From Ascidiaceihabitans sp029251465 (lineage in GTDB: Bacteria > Pseudomonadota > Alphaproteobacteria > Rhodobacterales > Rhodobacteraceae): a DNA stretch of 64,000 nt. Below are positions 7,226 to 15,881 of the stretch, piece after piece. Made by a program: the position numbers and the translations under genes. Position 1 is the first letter of the stretch. Every line of letters starts with the position of its first letter. The notes under the pieces are model-generated. The model saw nothing but the letters and a program-made list of their open reading frames with translations. It did no database searches and was not told the DNA's origin. Location of the stretch: NCBI RefSeq assembly GCF_042932805.1, contig NZ_CP170633.1, positions 3,968,001-4,032,000 of the forward strand, in the 5' to 3' direction.

Positions 7226-8946
7226 GCGAAATCTCCGTCGTCGGGAAGGGGTAATGTGACGATAAATTCTGCACCGTCTGTGGTGTCGCCGATGCTAAGC
7301 GCGCCGCCGTGATCTGTGATGATTTCCGTCGCGATGGCAAGGCCAAGACCCATTCCGACACCAGAGGGCTTTGTGCTGAAAAACGGCTCTTGCAGATCGG
7401 CGAAACTGGCCCCGCCAAGCCCCGGCCCATTGTCTGTGACGCGGATCACAACCGTGTCTGGTGTCTGTTCGACGCGCACAGAAATTTCCGGGTCTATCGC
7501 CGTTTCGACGGCATGGACCGCGTTCTTGAAAAGGTTGGTAAACGCTTGTTCCAGTTGAACCTGATGGGCATGCAGGGTGACGGGTTCAGGCAGGTCGGCA
7601 GGGCGAAAGCGGATTTTTCCCTGCGCGATTTCAGCACGCAGTAAATTCGCGGCCTCGCTTAGAACCGTTGATAAATCGACGCTGGTTTTCTTGGCGGCCT
7701 GTTTGCGGGCGAAATAGCGGAATTGGCTGGTGATCGATTCCATTCGGTCGACCAGCTTGTTCAGGTTGCTTGCGGTTTTGGGCGAGGTGATTTCGTTGCC
7801 GATTTCTGCCGCAGCAAGGTGATTGCGAAAGGCGCTAATGGGCTGTCCCAGTTCGTGAGTGACCGAGGCCGCCAGATGCCCGAGGGCTGCCAGTTTGGCA
7901 CTGCGCGCAAGGTCGGTTTGGGCTTGTTCCAAGCGACGGTTTGTTTCGATCAGTTCGGTGCGCTGACGTTCGGACGCGGTGTAGGCTTGTTCAATGCGGC
8001 GGGACCGCAAGAAGGTGGCAAAGCCAAGCAGGAATGTGATGATACTGCCGAAAAAGATGGTCGTCAGAAGGGTTTCGCGGATGATGATGCTTTGGGGTCG
8101 CAGGTAATGAACGGTCCAGTCGCGCCATTCCGAAATGCCCGATGCCCGCAAATATTTGGTACCATCTACAGCGACCCGGTGCGTGCCAAGGGATGTCCAA
8201 TCAAGCGGCCCGAGGGCTTCGCTGCCGAACTGACGGCTGTCCAGAATGGCAGTGCGTACGTCAGATGGCAGGGCGCCGACCGGGCGATACAGCCAGTCGG
8301 GATTGGACGCGAGAACCACGATGTTGTCCCTGTTTATGGCCACAACCGTTTCACTGTCGCTTTCCCAAGATCGCTGCAATTCACTGACATCCAGCTTGAT
8401 GGCTATGACGCCGGACTGCACGTTTCCGGTCAGGGATACGGGTTCCGCCACGAAATATCCGGGCCGGCCAGAAGTGGCACCAATGGCGAAATAATCACTG
8501 CGCTGGCCTTTTAGCGCGTCTTGGAAATAGGGGCGAAACCCATAGTTCTGGTCCAGAAAACTGTGCGCCTCGTCCGCGTTTGATGTCGCCAGAACCCGCC
8601 CTGTCGTGTCCATCAGATAGATCGCCTCTAGCTTGGCCTCTTTGGCAAACAGGCGCAGGCGGTCGTTAAGGTTGGGATCAACCGTTTCGGAGTGCAGCGC
8701 GTTCGCATAGCGCGGATCGCGGGCCAGAACGAAGGGCAAATGTTGATGCTGGCGCAGGGTTTCGTTCAACGCGCGCAGGTACAATGCCATCCGGTTTGCA
8801 GCTGCCTGAGATTCGAGTTGCTCGAAATACGTACGCGCCCCAAAAAACGTCGCAACGGTGGCCAGCACCAAGGTGACGAACAGCACGCCCAGAACGCTTT
8901 TGCGCATGCGCCCCGGCGCGCGATTGATGTCGGTTTTGGGTGGCAT
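7222..8946 (-). CDS. DctB-like sensor histidine kinase
   Basis: A 574-residue inner-membrane kinase. A first membrane helix (about 16-38, VLGVLFVTLVLATVATFF) is followed by a long periplasmic sensor of double-Cache type and a second helix near residue 290 (TIFFGSIITFLLGFATFL). Then come a coiled linker, the H-box ASVTHELGQPISAFRNHL near residue 365 and an ATPase domain (NLFKNAVHA, DNGPGLGG, GMGLGLAIA). The start at 8946 follows AGGGGAGAA; a longer in-frame start at 9045 has no such support. It overlaps the regulator gene by four bases (ATGA). DctB proteins sense C4-dicarboxylates; the ligand here is not known. Confidence 0.92.
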   Translation of the reverse strand: MPPKTDINRAPGRMRKSVLGVLFVTLVLATVATFFGARTYFEQLESQAAANRMALYLRALNETLRQHQHLPFVLARDPRYANALHSETVDPNLNDRLRLFAKEAKLEAIYLMDTTGRVLATSNADEAHSFLDQNYGFRPYFQDALKGQRSDYFAIGATSGRPGYFVAEPVSLTGNVQSGVIAIKLDVSELQRSWESDSETVVAINRDNIVVLASNPDWLYRPVGALPSDVRTAILDSRQFGSEALGPLDWTSLGTHRVAVDGTKYLRASGISEWRDWTVHYLRPQSIIIRETLLTTIFFGSIITFLLGFATFLRSRRIEQAYTASERQRTELIETNRRLEQAQTDLARSAKLAALGHLAASVTHELGQPISAFRNHLAAAEIGNEITSPKTASNLNKLVDRMESITSQFRYFARKQAAKKTSVDLSTVLSEAANLLRAEIAQGKIRFRPADLPEPVTLHAHQVQLEQAFTNLFKNAVHAVETAIDPEISVRVEQTPDTVVIRVTDNGPGLGGASFADLQEPFFSTKPSGVGMGLGLAIATEIITDHGGALSIGDTTDGAEFIVTLPLPDDGDFA

Positions 8947-9025
8947 CGAATTCTCCCCTGGCGGCAGTGTGATACGGGATCGTGTGTCCTGTAAACAGGT
9001 GCCTGTTCGGGGCAGACGGCAGGTT

Positions 9026-9039
9026 TGCGGATTTCCGCA
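9026..9039. promoter_or_regulatory. Palindromic regulator site upstream of the dctB-like gene
   Basis: TGCGGATTTCCGCA, identical to the copy at 5869-5882, lies 80 bases before the kinase start. A weak sigma-70-like pair (TTTACA at 8995-8990 and TATCAC at 8974-8969 on the minus strand) follows. This suggests autoregulation of the two-component operon. Confidence 0.6.
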
Positions 9040-9063
9040 GGGCAAGCAGCTATCGATGCCTCT

Positions 9064-9099
9064 AAAAAGAAAAACCCCGCCGATCGCTCAGCGGGGGTT
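9064..9099 (-). terminator. Rho-independent terminator of rpsU
   Basis: On the minus strand AACCCCCGCTGAGCGATCGG continues into CGGGGTT and then TTTCTTTTT, a GC-rich hairpin with a T tract. It lies 28 bases after the rpsU stop. Confidence 0.85.
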
Positions 9100-9127
9100 C
9101 ACTATTTTCCGACAATGCGGGGATGAT

Positions 9128-9334
9128 TTACATCATACCTTCGCGTTGTAGCTTTTTGCGTGCCAATTTACGGGAACGACGGATCGCTTCGGCTTTCTCG
9201 CGTGCTTTTTTCTCGGACGGTTTCTCGAAATGTTGCTTAAGCTTCATTTCACGAAACACACCTTCGCGCTGAAGTTTTTTCTTCAGGGCGCGCAGCGCTT
9301 GATCGACGTTATTATCGCGAACACTAACCTGCAT
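9128..9334 (-). CDS. rpsU: 30S ribosomal protein S21
   Basis: A 68-residue basic protein of the small ribosomal subunit, with the family N-terminus (MQVSVRDNNVDQALRALKKKLQREG) and a lysine- and arginine-rich tail (KAREKAEAIRRSRKLARKKLQREG). The length is normal for alphaproteobacterial S21. The ribosome binding site AAAGGTGGTG precedes the ATG. It is a single-gene unit divergent from the COQ9 gene and ended by a strong terminator. Confidence 0.97.
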   Translation of the reverse strand: MQVSVRDNNVDQALRALKKKLQREGVFREMKLKQHFEKPSEKKAREKAEAIRRSRKLARKKLQREGMM

Positions 9335-9383
9335 GTGGTTTTCACCACCTTTCTAGTTTGAAGTTGCAAGGATTTGCAGGAAG

Positions 9384-9411
9384 TTGGCCAATAGCAAATC
9401 GCACCTATATT
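9384..9411 (+). promoter_or_regulatory. Probable sigma-70 promoter of the COQ9 gene
   Basis: TTGGCC (9384-9389) and TATATT (9406-9411) are spaced by 16 bases, 36 bases before the ATG. The gene also has an AAAGGAG ribosome binding site. Confidence 0.4.
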
Positions 9412-9447
9412 GTCTAGTATGTTGCTAGGCACCCAAAGGAGCGCGCG

Positions 9448-10149
9448 ATGACCACCCCGTATGAGACGACCAAAGACCAATTGCTGGATGCCGCGTTGGA
9501 TCACGTGCCCTTTGATGGCTGGTCAGAAGCGACGTTTCAGGCAGCAATCGTTGATGCAGAGGTAACGCCGGCCTTGGCCCGTGCCGTGTGTCCGCGCGGC
9601 GCGGTTGATTTGGCGGTCGCCTATCATTTGCGCGGGGATGATGTGATGGAGGCGCGCCTAAAGTCCGAGGATCTCAGCGACTTGCGATTCCGTGATCGAA
9701 TCGCATCTGGCGTGCGGTTTCGGATCGAAGCGGTCACCGACAAAGAGGCCGTGCGCCGTGGCACGACGTTGTTTGCATTGCCGATGCATGCGGGTGACGG
9801 GGCCAAGGCGATCTGGGGTACAGCCGACAAGATTTGGACCGCCTTGGGTGACACCTCGGACGATGTGAATTGGTACACAAAACGCGCGACCCTCAGCGGT
9901 GTCTACAGCGCGACGGTGCTGTATTGGCTGGGCGATGACAGCGTCGACAATCAAGCGACGTGGGAATTTTTGGACCGCCGCATCGACGACGTGATGCAGA
10001 TCGAAAAGGTCAAAGCCCAAGTGCGTGACAGCCCGACGCTGAGCAAGCTGCTTGCAGGCCCAAACTGGTTGTTAAGCCGGATCAAAGCGCCGACAAAAAT
10101 GCCGGACATCGATTTGCCCGGTCGCTGGACAACGCCGCGTCAGGACTAG
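9448..10149 (+). CDS. COQ9 family ubiquinone biosynthesis protein
   Basis: A 233-residue cytoplasmic protein of the COQ9 family, which supports hydroxylation and maturation steps of ubiquinone synthesis by lipid binding. It has the TetR-like N-terminal half (LLDAALDHVPFDGWSEATFQAAI) and the C-terminal region typical of the family (DDVNWYTKRATLSGVYSATVLYWLGD, then TWEFLDRRIDDVMQIEKVK). Length and order match alphaproteobacterial members. It stands alone between rpsU and a quinone oxidoreductase gene, which is 69 bases downstream. Confidence 0.92.
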   Translation: MTTPYETTKDQLLDAALDHVPFDGWSEATFQAAIVDAEVTPALARAVCPRGAVDLAVAYHLRGDDVMEARLKSEDLSDLRFRDRIASGVRFRIEAVTDKEAVRRGTTLFALPMHAGDGAKAIWGTADKIWTALGDTSDDVNWYTKRATLSGVYSATVLYWLGDDSVDNQATWEFLDRRIDDVMQIEKVKAQVRDSPTLSKLLAGPNWLLSRIKAPTKMPDIDLPGRWTTPRQD

Positions 10150-10218
10150 TGCGCGCCATTGCGCGTCGATCCTTGATCAGCGACACTTGGGATCAAACAA
10201 CCAAAGGATACCCCCGCC

Positions 10219-11208
10219 ATGAGCGACATGATGAACGCCGTTGAAATCACCAAACCGGGCGGGCCAGAGGTTTTGCAAATGACCAAGCGCCCGATGCCTG
10301 CGGCCGCGCATGGTCAGGTGGTTCTCAAGGTCGCGTATGCCGGTGTGAACCGTCCCGATGCGTTGCAGCGTGCGGGCATGTACGCCCCACCCAAAACCGC
10401 TAGCGATTTGCCGGGGTTAGAAGCTTCGGGCGAAGTTGTTGCCTTGGGGTCGGGCGTTTCCGGCTTGGCTGTTGGCGATCAAGTCTGCGCCCTGTTGCCC
10501 GGCGGCGGCTACGCGGAATACGTTGCAACCCCCGCTGCACATTGTTTGCCGTTGCCCAAAGGACTGGGGTTGAAAGAAGCGGCGTGCTTGCCGGAAACTT
10601 ACTTTACGGTTTGGTCTAATGTTTTCACGCGCGGCGGTCTGAAGGCAGGCGAACGGTTCTTGGTCCACGGCGGGTCCAGTGGGATTGGCACAACGGCAAT
10701 CCAACTGACCAATGCTTTTGGCGCACGCGTGTTTGCAACAGCCGGTTCGGACGAAAAATGCACAGCCTGTACCGATCTGGGGGCCGAAATCGCGATCAAC
10801 TACCGCGACGCAGATTTTGTCGAAGTGATGAAGTTCCAAGGTGGTGCGGACCTGATCCTCGATATGGTCGGGGGCGACTACATCCCACGCAACATCCAGA
10901 CCTTGGCCGAAGACGGACGTCTGGTGCAGATCGCGTTTTTGCAAGGGCCGAAGGTTGAATTGAACTTTGCCCTGATGATGATGAAACGCCTGACGATCAC
11001 CGGTAGCACCCTGCGCCCGCAGTCAGATTTGGCCAAGGCGCGGATTGCCCAAGACTTGCGCGAAGCCGTATGGCCACTGCTGGATGCAGGACGGATCAAA
11101 CCCGTGATGGACAGCACATTTGCACTGGCTGATGCGGCGGATGCACATGCGCGGATGGAAAGCAGTGGGCACATTGGCAAGATCGTGCTTGAGGTTGCTG
11201 GCGGCTAA
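10219..11208 (+). CDS. NAD(P)H quinone oxidoreductase (zinc-independent MDR family, PIG3-like)
   Basis: A 329-residue medium-chain dehydrogenase/reductase. The N-terminal GroES-like domain (NAVEITKPGGPEVLQMTKRPMP, then AYAGVNRPDALQRAG) is followed by a Rossmann domain with FLVHGGSSGIGTTAIQLTNAFGARVFATAG near residue 150. The structural-zinc cysteines of alcohol dehydrogenases are missing, as in the quinone oxidoreductase/PIG3 branch, which reduces quinones with NADPH. An AAAGGA ribosome binding site lies upstream. Its substrate is unknown; in some aerobic alphaproteobacteria these enzymes are stress-linked. Confidence 0.9.
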   Translation: MSDMMNAVEITKPGGPEVLQMTKRPMPAAAHGQVVLKVAYAGVNRPDALQRAGMYAPPKTASDLPGLEASGEVVALGSGVSGLAVGDQVCALLPGGGYAEYVATPAAHCLPLPKGLGLKEAACLPETYFTVWSNVFTRGGLKAGERFLVHGGSSGIGTTAIQLTNAFGARVFATAGSDEKCTACTDLGAEIAINYRDADFVEVMKFQGGADLILDMVGGDYIPRNIQTLAEDGRLVQIAFLQGPKVELNFALMMMKRLTITGSTLRPQSDLAKARIAQDLREAVWPLLDAGRIKPVMDSTFALADAADAHARMESSGHIGKIVLEVAGG

Positions 11209-11389
11209 TTTGAGTATTTAGGATCGGAACAGAACACGGCCCATCCCAATCATCCAATGTGAAGGCATAGACCGTGCGGTAAGCTTGCGCTTGTCCTGAT
11301 ACGGCCATCGGCTCTCCAGCCTGTACCGCAAGGCCAAGTTTACGCATTAAGGTTAATTCTTCGTTTTGTTTTGATCAAAAATACTCAAA
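11209..11389. repeat. 11-bp perfect inverted repeat flanking a 159-bp non-coding stretch
   Basis: TTTGAGTATTT (11209-11219) begins just after the stop of the quinone oxidoreductase gene. Its exact reverse complement AAATACTCAAA lies at 11379-11389, before the RNase T2 stop. No gene is supported in between. Similar TTTGAGTATTT-like tails after genes are, from memory, common in Rhodobacteraceae. Confidence 0.55.
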
Positions 11390-11414
11390 ATTGGGGCCCC
11401 CAGCAGGACAGGCC

Positions 11415-12056
11415 CTAACGTATCGGATCGAACACTGCGTCTTTCATCGTGCAATCGCGCACGACATCCTGACCGCAGGGTACAGGTACTAAATCACGAG
11501 ACAAACAGATGCGTGCTTCTTGGATGTGGCCTTGTTTGCAGGTTATTGTCAGCCCGTCTGCTTCGAGGTCGGGGTTGTCATTAAGCCATGCGGCCTCGAC
11601 CACAGAGGCGGGCAATTTGATGGATTTATCCAATTTGCGAAAGATCGCGGGGCGGGTGACGGATGCGTAAGCTTCGCGTGACCGGGCGTAGTAATCGGCA
11701 GGCGACAGGCCAGAGCAGACACCGTGCTTTTTCCATTGATGCCAGGCCAGTCCACCGGTGCCCATAATGTCGGCCATTGCGTTTGTTTGGCTGCGTGATG
11801 GCGCGCGAAAATTCGAGCGGCAGTACTCTGGAAATCCGCGATGATATTGCGGCCAAAGCCCGTGCAAAATCCAGCCGTGATCGTGGCGGGCATCGCATTG
11901 ATCCGACCCTTTGGCATCTCCCGACAGGGCGCACCAATTTGGCGACCATGACAGCGCCATCACGTAGTAGTCGAATTCGCCCGATTTGTGCTGCTGCGCC
12001 ATGGCAGGGCCAGTCAAACCAAGGGTTATCAAAATCCAGAAAAGATGCGCGCGCAT
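11415..12056 (-). CDS. Ribonuclease T2 family protein
   Basis: A 213-residue secreted endoribonuclease with a Sec signal peptide (MRAHLFWILITLGLTGPAMAQQ). Both catalytic blocks are present: CAS1 as WILHGLWPQYH and CAS2 as WHQWKKHGVCSGL, each with its histidine and the CAS2 Glu position occupied by Gln-Trp-Lys-Lys-His context. Several cysteines can form the family disulfides. It probably acts in the periplasm on RNA as a nutrient source. It stands alone; the 127 bases between it and the divergent trcR hold both promoters. Confidence 0.9.
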   Translation of the reverse strand: MRAHLFWILITLGLTGPAMAQQHKSGEFDYYVMALSWSPNWCALSGDAKGSDQCDARHDHGWILHGLWPQYHRGFPEYCRSNFRAPSRSQTNAMADIMGTGGLAWHQWKKHGVCSGLSPADYYARSREAYASVTRPAIFRKLDKSIKLPASVVEAAWLNDNPDLEADGLTITCKQGHIQEARICLSRDLVPVPCGQDVVRDCTMKDAVFDPIR

Positions 12057-12183
12057 ATTGGTCTTCCCTTATCGCTTTTGCGCGACTATATACGGCTCAA
12101 GTTCCCCCACAATGGAAACCGACCTTGGATGCCAAGGCAGCCTAATTCAGGTGGCGGGAGAGTTATGCGTTAGGAGCACGAAC

Positions 12184-12930
12184 ATGGCAAAACCGATTAT
12201 GGCAAAAGCCACAGCCGTCTGGCTGGTGGACAACACCACAATGAACTTCAAGCAGATTGCTGACTTTGTTGGCATGCACGAATTAGAAGTCCAAGGCATT
12301 GCCGATGGTGATGTAGCCGCGGGCGTCAAAGGCTTTGATCCGATTGTAAACAATCAGCTGACCCAAGAAGAAATCGACGAGGCGCAAGCCAACCCGCTGC
12401 ACAAGCTGGCACTGAAATTCAACGCTGCTGCACAGGGCGAAGAAAAACGTCGCGGTCCGCGGTATACTCCGTTGTCCAAGCGTCAGGACCGTCCTGCGTC
12501 GATCTATTGGTTGGTTAAATTCCACCCGGAATTGAGCGATGCGCAAGTGTCCAAATTGGTCGGCACAACCAAACCAACGATCCAGGCGATTCGCGAACGC
12601 ACGCACTGGAACATCTCGAACATCCAACCGATTGATCCGGTTGCTTTGGGCCTGTGCAAACAATCCGAACTGGACGCCGCTGTTCAAAAAGCTGCGGCCA
12701 AAAAAGCTGCTGACGGCGAAGTAATGTCTGATGATGAGCGTCGCAAACTGGTCAGCACAGAGCAGTCGTTGGGCATGGATCCGGAACCAAAAATCCCGAC
12801 AGCCATCGAAGGTCTTGAGACGTTCACGCTGGGCGAGCCAATTGATGACGAAGATGATGATCCATCCGCGTTGATCGATGCGGACAACTTGTTCAACCTG
12901 CCGTCAGGTGACGGTGAAGAGCAGCCGTAA
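12184..12930 (+). CDS. trcR: TrcR family cell-cycle transcriptional regulator (DUF1013)
   Basis: A 248-residue protein of the alphaproteobacteria-specific DUF1013 family, annotated as a cell-cycle transcriptional regulator. It starts MAKPIMAKATAVWLVDNTTMNFKQIADFVG, with two helix-turn-helix-like segments (FKQIADFVGMHELEVQGIADG near residue 20 and LSDAQVSKLVGTTKPTIQAIRER near residue 120). The tail is acidic (IDDEDDDPSALIDADN). ATG 12184 is preferred over an upstream in-frame start because AGGAG precedes it and because homologues start MAKP. A bidirectional terminator follows. Confidence 0.93.
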   Translation: MAKPIMAKATAVWLVDNTTMNFKQIADFVGMHELEVQGIADGDVAAGVKGFDPIVNNQLTQEEIDEAQANPLHKLALKFNAAAQGEEKRRGPRYTPLSKRQDRPASIYWLVKFHPELSDAQVSKLVGTTKPTIQAIRERTHWNISNIQPIDPVALGLCKQSELDAAVQKAAAKKAADGEVMSDDERRKLVSTEQSLGMDPEPKIPTAIEGLETFTLGEPIDDEDDDPSALIDADNLFNLPSGDGEEQP

Positions 12931-12957
12931 GCGGCCTCTTTCGCGACAGAAAACCAA

Positions 12958-12990
12958 ACGCGCGCCCGTCAAACGGCGCGCGTTTTGCGT
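12958..12990. terminator. Bidirectional terminator between trcR and recR
   Basis: ACGCGCGCC (12958-12966) and GGCGCGCGT (12975-12983) form a perfect nine-pair stem. T-rich bases follow on the plus strand (TTTGCGTTTT), and the minus strand reads GTTTGGTTTTC after the stem. It sits between two convergent genes. Confidence 0.8.
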
Positions 12991-12991
12991 T

Positions 12992-13585
12992 TTACAGGGA
13001 CTTGCGCGCGCGCATGGCGGCGGTGATTGTGCCATCATCGAGGTAATCGAGTTCACCGCCAATCGGCACGCCTTGGGCCAGCGACGTCAGCGTCACCCGT
13101 GTTTCCAGTTGGTCCGCGATGTAGTGCGCTGTGGTTTGTCCGTCGACGGTGGCGTTCAGGGCCAGGATCACTTCGGTGATGCCTTCGGTTTCGACCCGGT
13201 CGATCAAGCGGGGGATACGCAGTTCATGCGGCCCGATGGCGTCCAAGGCAGACAGCGTGCCGCCCAGCACGTGATAGCGACCTTTGAACACGCCGGACCG
13301 TTCCATCGCCCACAAATCCGCCACGTCTTCGACCACGCAAAGTTCGCCGTTCGCACGTTTCTCAGAGGTGCACAAATCGCAAATGTCGGTGGTGCCAACA
13401 TTGCCGCAGTTCAGACATTCACGCGCAGTTGCCGCCACCGTTTGCATCACGTCTGCCAGTGGCGTCAGCAGCAGCGCGCGTTTGCGGATCAGATGCAGCA
13501 CGGCACGACGGGCGGAGCGGGGCCCAAGGCCCGGCAATTTCGCCATCATTTCGATCAGGGCGTCGATGTCTTGGGTGCTGCTCAC
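12992..13585 (-). CDS. recR: Recombination mediator RecR
   Basis: A 197-residue RecR, which works with RecF and RecO to load RecA at gaps. The N-terminal helix-hairpin-helix (LIEMMAKLPGLGPRSARRAVLHLI) is followed by the C4 zinc finger (CLNCGNVGTTDICDLC) and a Toprim domain (LCVVEDVADLWAMERSG, GVPIGGELDYLDDGTI). Length is normal. It is the last gene of dnaX-ybaB-recR, 19 bases after ybaB, an arrangement conserved across bacteria. Confidence 0.97.
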   Translation of the reverse strand: MSSTQDIDALIEMMAKLPGLGPRSARRAVLHLIRKRALLLTPLADVMQTVAATARECLNCGNVGTTDICDLCTSEKRANGELCVVEDVADLWAMERSGVFKGRYHVLGGTLSALDAIGPHELRIPRLIDRVETEGITEVILALNATVDGQTTAHYIADQLETRVTLTSLAQGVPIGGELDYLDDGTITAAMRARKSL

Positions 13586-13604
13586 GTTGAAATCCGATTG
13601 CGGC

Positions 13605-13949
13605 CTAGAACGGCAGCTTCATTCCGGCAGGCAGGCCCAAACCTTCGGTCAGCGCGCCCATTTTTTCATGCGCGGCTTCGGCAGCTTTGGCTTGCGCGTC
13701 TTTGATCGCGGCCAAAATCAGATCCTCGACAACTTCTTTGTCGTCGCCGTTAAAGATCGACGGATCGATATCCAATTGCGTCAGATCGCCTTTGGCCGTC
13801 GCGGTCGCTTTGACCAAACCTGCGCCAGATTCACCAACCACAGTGACGTGTTGCAGATCGTCCTGCATTTCCGCCATCTTGGTTTGCATCTCTTTGGCTT
13901 TTTTCATCATGCCGGCCATATCGCCAAGCCCGCCAAGTCCTTTGAGCAT
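13605..13949 (-). CDS. YbaB/EbfC family nucleoid-associated protein
   Basis: A 114-residue DNA-binding protein of the YbaB/EbfC family. The N-terminus MLKGLGGLGDMAGMMKKAKEMQTKMAEMQDDL forms the family's long helix, and the core contains VVGESGAGLVKATATAKGDLTQLDIDPS and EDLILAAIKDAQAKA. ATG 13949 is chosen because GAGGAGAA lies just before it and it gives the family length; a longer frame extends upstream into the end of dnaX. It lies between dnaX and recR, as in most bacteria. Confidence 0.95.
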   Translation of the reverse strand: MLKGLGGLGDMAGMMKKAKEMQTKMAEMQDDLQHVTVVGESGAGLVKATATAKGDLTQLDIDPSIFNGDDKEVVEDLILAAIKDAQAKAAEAAHEKMGALTEGLGLPAGMKLPF

Positions 13950-14031
13950 TCGTTTTCTCCTCGTTTGTGTTGTTCTGAGTGATACTTTGATCCCTCGCTT
14001 GTCACAAGAAGGGTTCCTGAATGGCGCGGTC

Positions 14032-15798
14032 TCAGTCGTCCTCGAACGGGTCCCATTCATCCTCGACCTCAGGCAGCGCGTCTGCGACGGCCTCTGCGGC
14101 GATTTGTTCGGGGGTCCTGATTGCGGTGATTTTGGCCTTGGGGAATTGCGCTAAAACAGCTTGCACCATCGGGTGATTTTCTGCCTTGGATTGCAGTTCC
14201 AAATCAGCAGCATCGCGCACTTCTGCAATGGTTTTGCCGCCGCCTTCGTTGACGATGGTCACCGCCCAGCGGTTGCCCGTCCATTGTTGCAGTTTCGCGC
14301 CCAGTCGTTGCGCCATGTCACGCGGTGCGCGATCCGTAGGCACAAATTCGATGCGGCCCGGTTGGTAGGCCGCCAGTTGCAGCGTTGTTTCGATTTCCAC
14401 CAACAGCTTGACGTCACGGTTGGTGCGCACCAGTTCGATGACGTGCTCAAACGTCGGGTAGCGCGCTAAGGCTTGATCCGCATTCGTAGCCAAAGCCATC
14501 GTTGCCCCGCCACCGCCGCCAGAGGGAACCGAGGCCGAGGCATAAGCCGGGGCCGCCCCCCCGCTCGCCGCAGGCGCGCCACCGGTTGCAGACCCATGTC
14601 CGCCCCCCGTTGGGGCGGGCGCAGGTGGTGGTGAAATCCCGTTCAGTTTGCGCACCAGTTCTTCTGGGCTCGGCAAATCTGCCACGTGCGTCAGTCGAAT
14701 GATCGCCATTTCCGCCGCCATCATCGCGTTGGGCGCGGCGGCCACTTCGTCGAGGCTTTTGAGCAGCATTTGCCATAGCCGCGTCAGCACGCGCATCGGC
14801 AACGCCTCGGCCATCGCCAGCCCGCGGGCGCGTTCGTCGTGCGACACGGTTGGATCTTCGGCCGCTTCGGGCGTGATTTTCACAACCGACACCCAGTGGG
14901 TGATTTCGGCCAGATCGCGCATCACCGCCATCGGGTCCGCCCCGTCCGCGTATTGTGAACTCAGTTCGGTCAACGCGCCCGCCGCATCGCCGCGCAGCAC
15001 CATATCGATCAGGTCCATCACGCGACCACGATCCGCCAGCCCCAACATCGCGCGCACTTGGTCGGCGGATGTTTCGCCTGCCCCGTGGCTGATCGCTTGG
15101 TCCAGCAGCGACGTTGCATCGCGCGCGGACCCTTCGGCCGCCCGCGCGATCAAGGCCATTGCGTCTTCGGCGATCTCTGCCCCTTCGGCTGTCGCGATTT
15201 TGCGCATTAGCGCGATCATCACTTCGGGTTCGATCCGGCGCAAATCAAAGCGTTGGCAGCGCGACAGAACCGTGACCGGCACCTTGCGAATTTCTGTGGT
15301 CGCAAAGATGAATTTCACGTGGGCGGGTGGTTCCTCAAGCGTCTTGAGCAACGCGTTGAATGCGCCTGTCGACAGCATGTGAACTTCATCGATGATGTAG
15401 ACTTTGTAGCGGGCCGAGGCCGCGCGGTAGTGGACGGAATCGATGATTTCGCGGATGTTGGCGACGCCTGTGTTCGATGCGGCGTCCATTTCCATCACGT
15501 CGACGTGGCGCCCTTCCATGATCGCGGTGCAGTGTTCGCACGCGCCACAGGGTTCCGTCGTTGGCCCGCCTGTGCCATCCGCCCCGATACAGTTCATGCC
15601 TTTGGCGATGATCCGCGCCGTCGTGGTTTTGCCGGTGCCGCGAATACCCGTCATCATGAACGCTTGGGCAATGCGGTCTGCCTCGAACGCGTTTTTCAGC
15701 GTGCGCACCATTGCGTCCTGGCCCACCAGATCGACAAAGGTTTCGGGCCGGTATTTGCGGGCCAGAACCTGATAGGCGGGGGGGGCGGCGTCAGACAT
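14032..15798 (-). CDS. dnaX: DNA polymerase III subunits gamma and tau
   Basis: A 588-residue clamp-loader subunit. The AAA+ module has Walker A GIRGTGKTTTAR near residue 50, a four-Cys zinc site (CIGADGTGG then CGACEHC), Walker B IIDEVHMLS near residue 135 and sensor LSRCQRF. The C-terminal half has a Gly/Pro/Ala-rich linker (about residues 395-440) and a tau-specific domain. A gamma form made by frameshifting is not obvious from the sequence. The gene heads the dnaX-ybaB-recR operon on the minus strand. Confidence 0.97.
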   Translation of the reverse strand: MSDAAPPAYQVLARKYRPETFVDLVGQDAMVRTLKNAFEADRIAQAFMMTGIRGTGKTTTARIIAKGMNCIGADGTGGPTTEPCGACEHCTAIMEGRHVDVMEMDAASNTGVANIREIIDSVHYRAASARYKVYIIDEVHMLSTGAFNALLKTLEEPPAHVKFIFATTEIRKVPVTVLSRCQRFDLRRIEPEVMIALMRKIATAEGAEIAEDAMALIARAAEGSARDATSLLDQAISHGAGETSADQVRAMLGLADRGRVMDLIDMVLRGDAAGALTELSSQYADGADPMAVMRDLAEITHWVSVVKITPEAAEDPTVSHDERARGLAMAEALPMRVLTRLWQMLLKSLDEVAAAPNAMMAAEMAIIRLTHVADLPSPEELVRKLNGISPPPAPAPTGGGHGSATGGAPAASGGAAPAYASASVPSGGGGGATMALATNADQALARYPTFEHVIELVRTNRDVKLLVEIETTLQLAAYQPGRIEFVPTDRAPRDMAQRLGAKLQQWTGNRWAVTIVNEGGGKTIAEVRDAADLELQSKAENHPMVQAVLAQFPKAKITAIRTPEQIAAEAVADALPEVEDEWDPFEDD

Positions 15799-15881
15799 TA
15801 ATGAACTTTCACAAGATTCGTCAGAGTCAGAAAGTAGAGGTCGATCGCGCTGGCGTCTACCGCTCTTGGCAGATCAGTTGA

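Noticed and set aside
8990..9012. Possible sigma-54 promoter before dctB (AGGCACCTGTTTACA on the minus strand)
   Set aside because: The -24 part is fair, but the -12 GC is missing, and it lies too close to the palindrome for an NtrC-type activator.
11096..11347. 83-codon minus-strand frame in the gap after the quinone oxidoreductase gene
   Set aside because: No ribosome binding site, and half of it is antisense to the end of the oxidoreductase gene; no family recognised.
12720..13585. Long plus-strand frames over recR, ybaB and dnaX
   Set aside because: They are antisense to well-identified genes and have no family features.
14500..14640. Possible gamma/tau frameshift site in dnaX
   Set aside because: The GC-rich linker has C-rich runs, but no A-rich slippery heptamer with a following hairpin was recognised.
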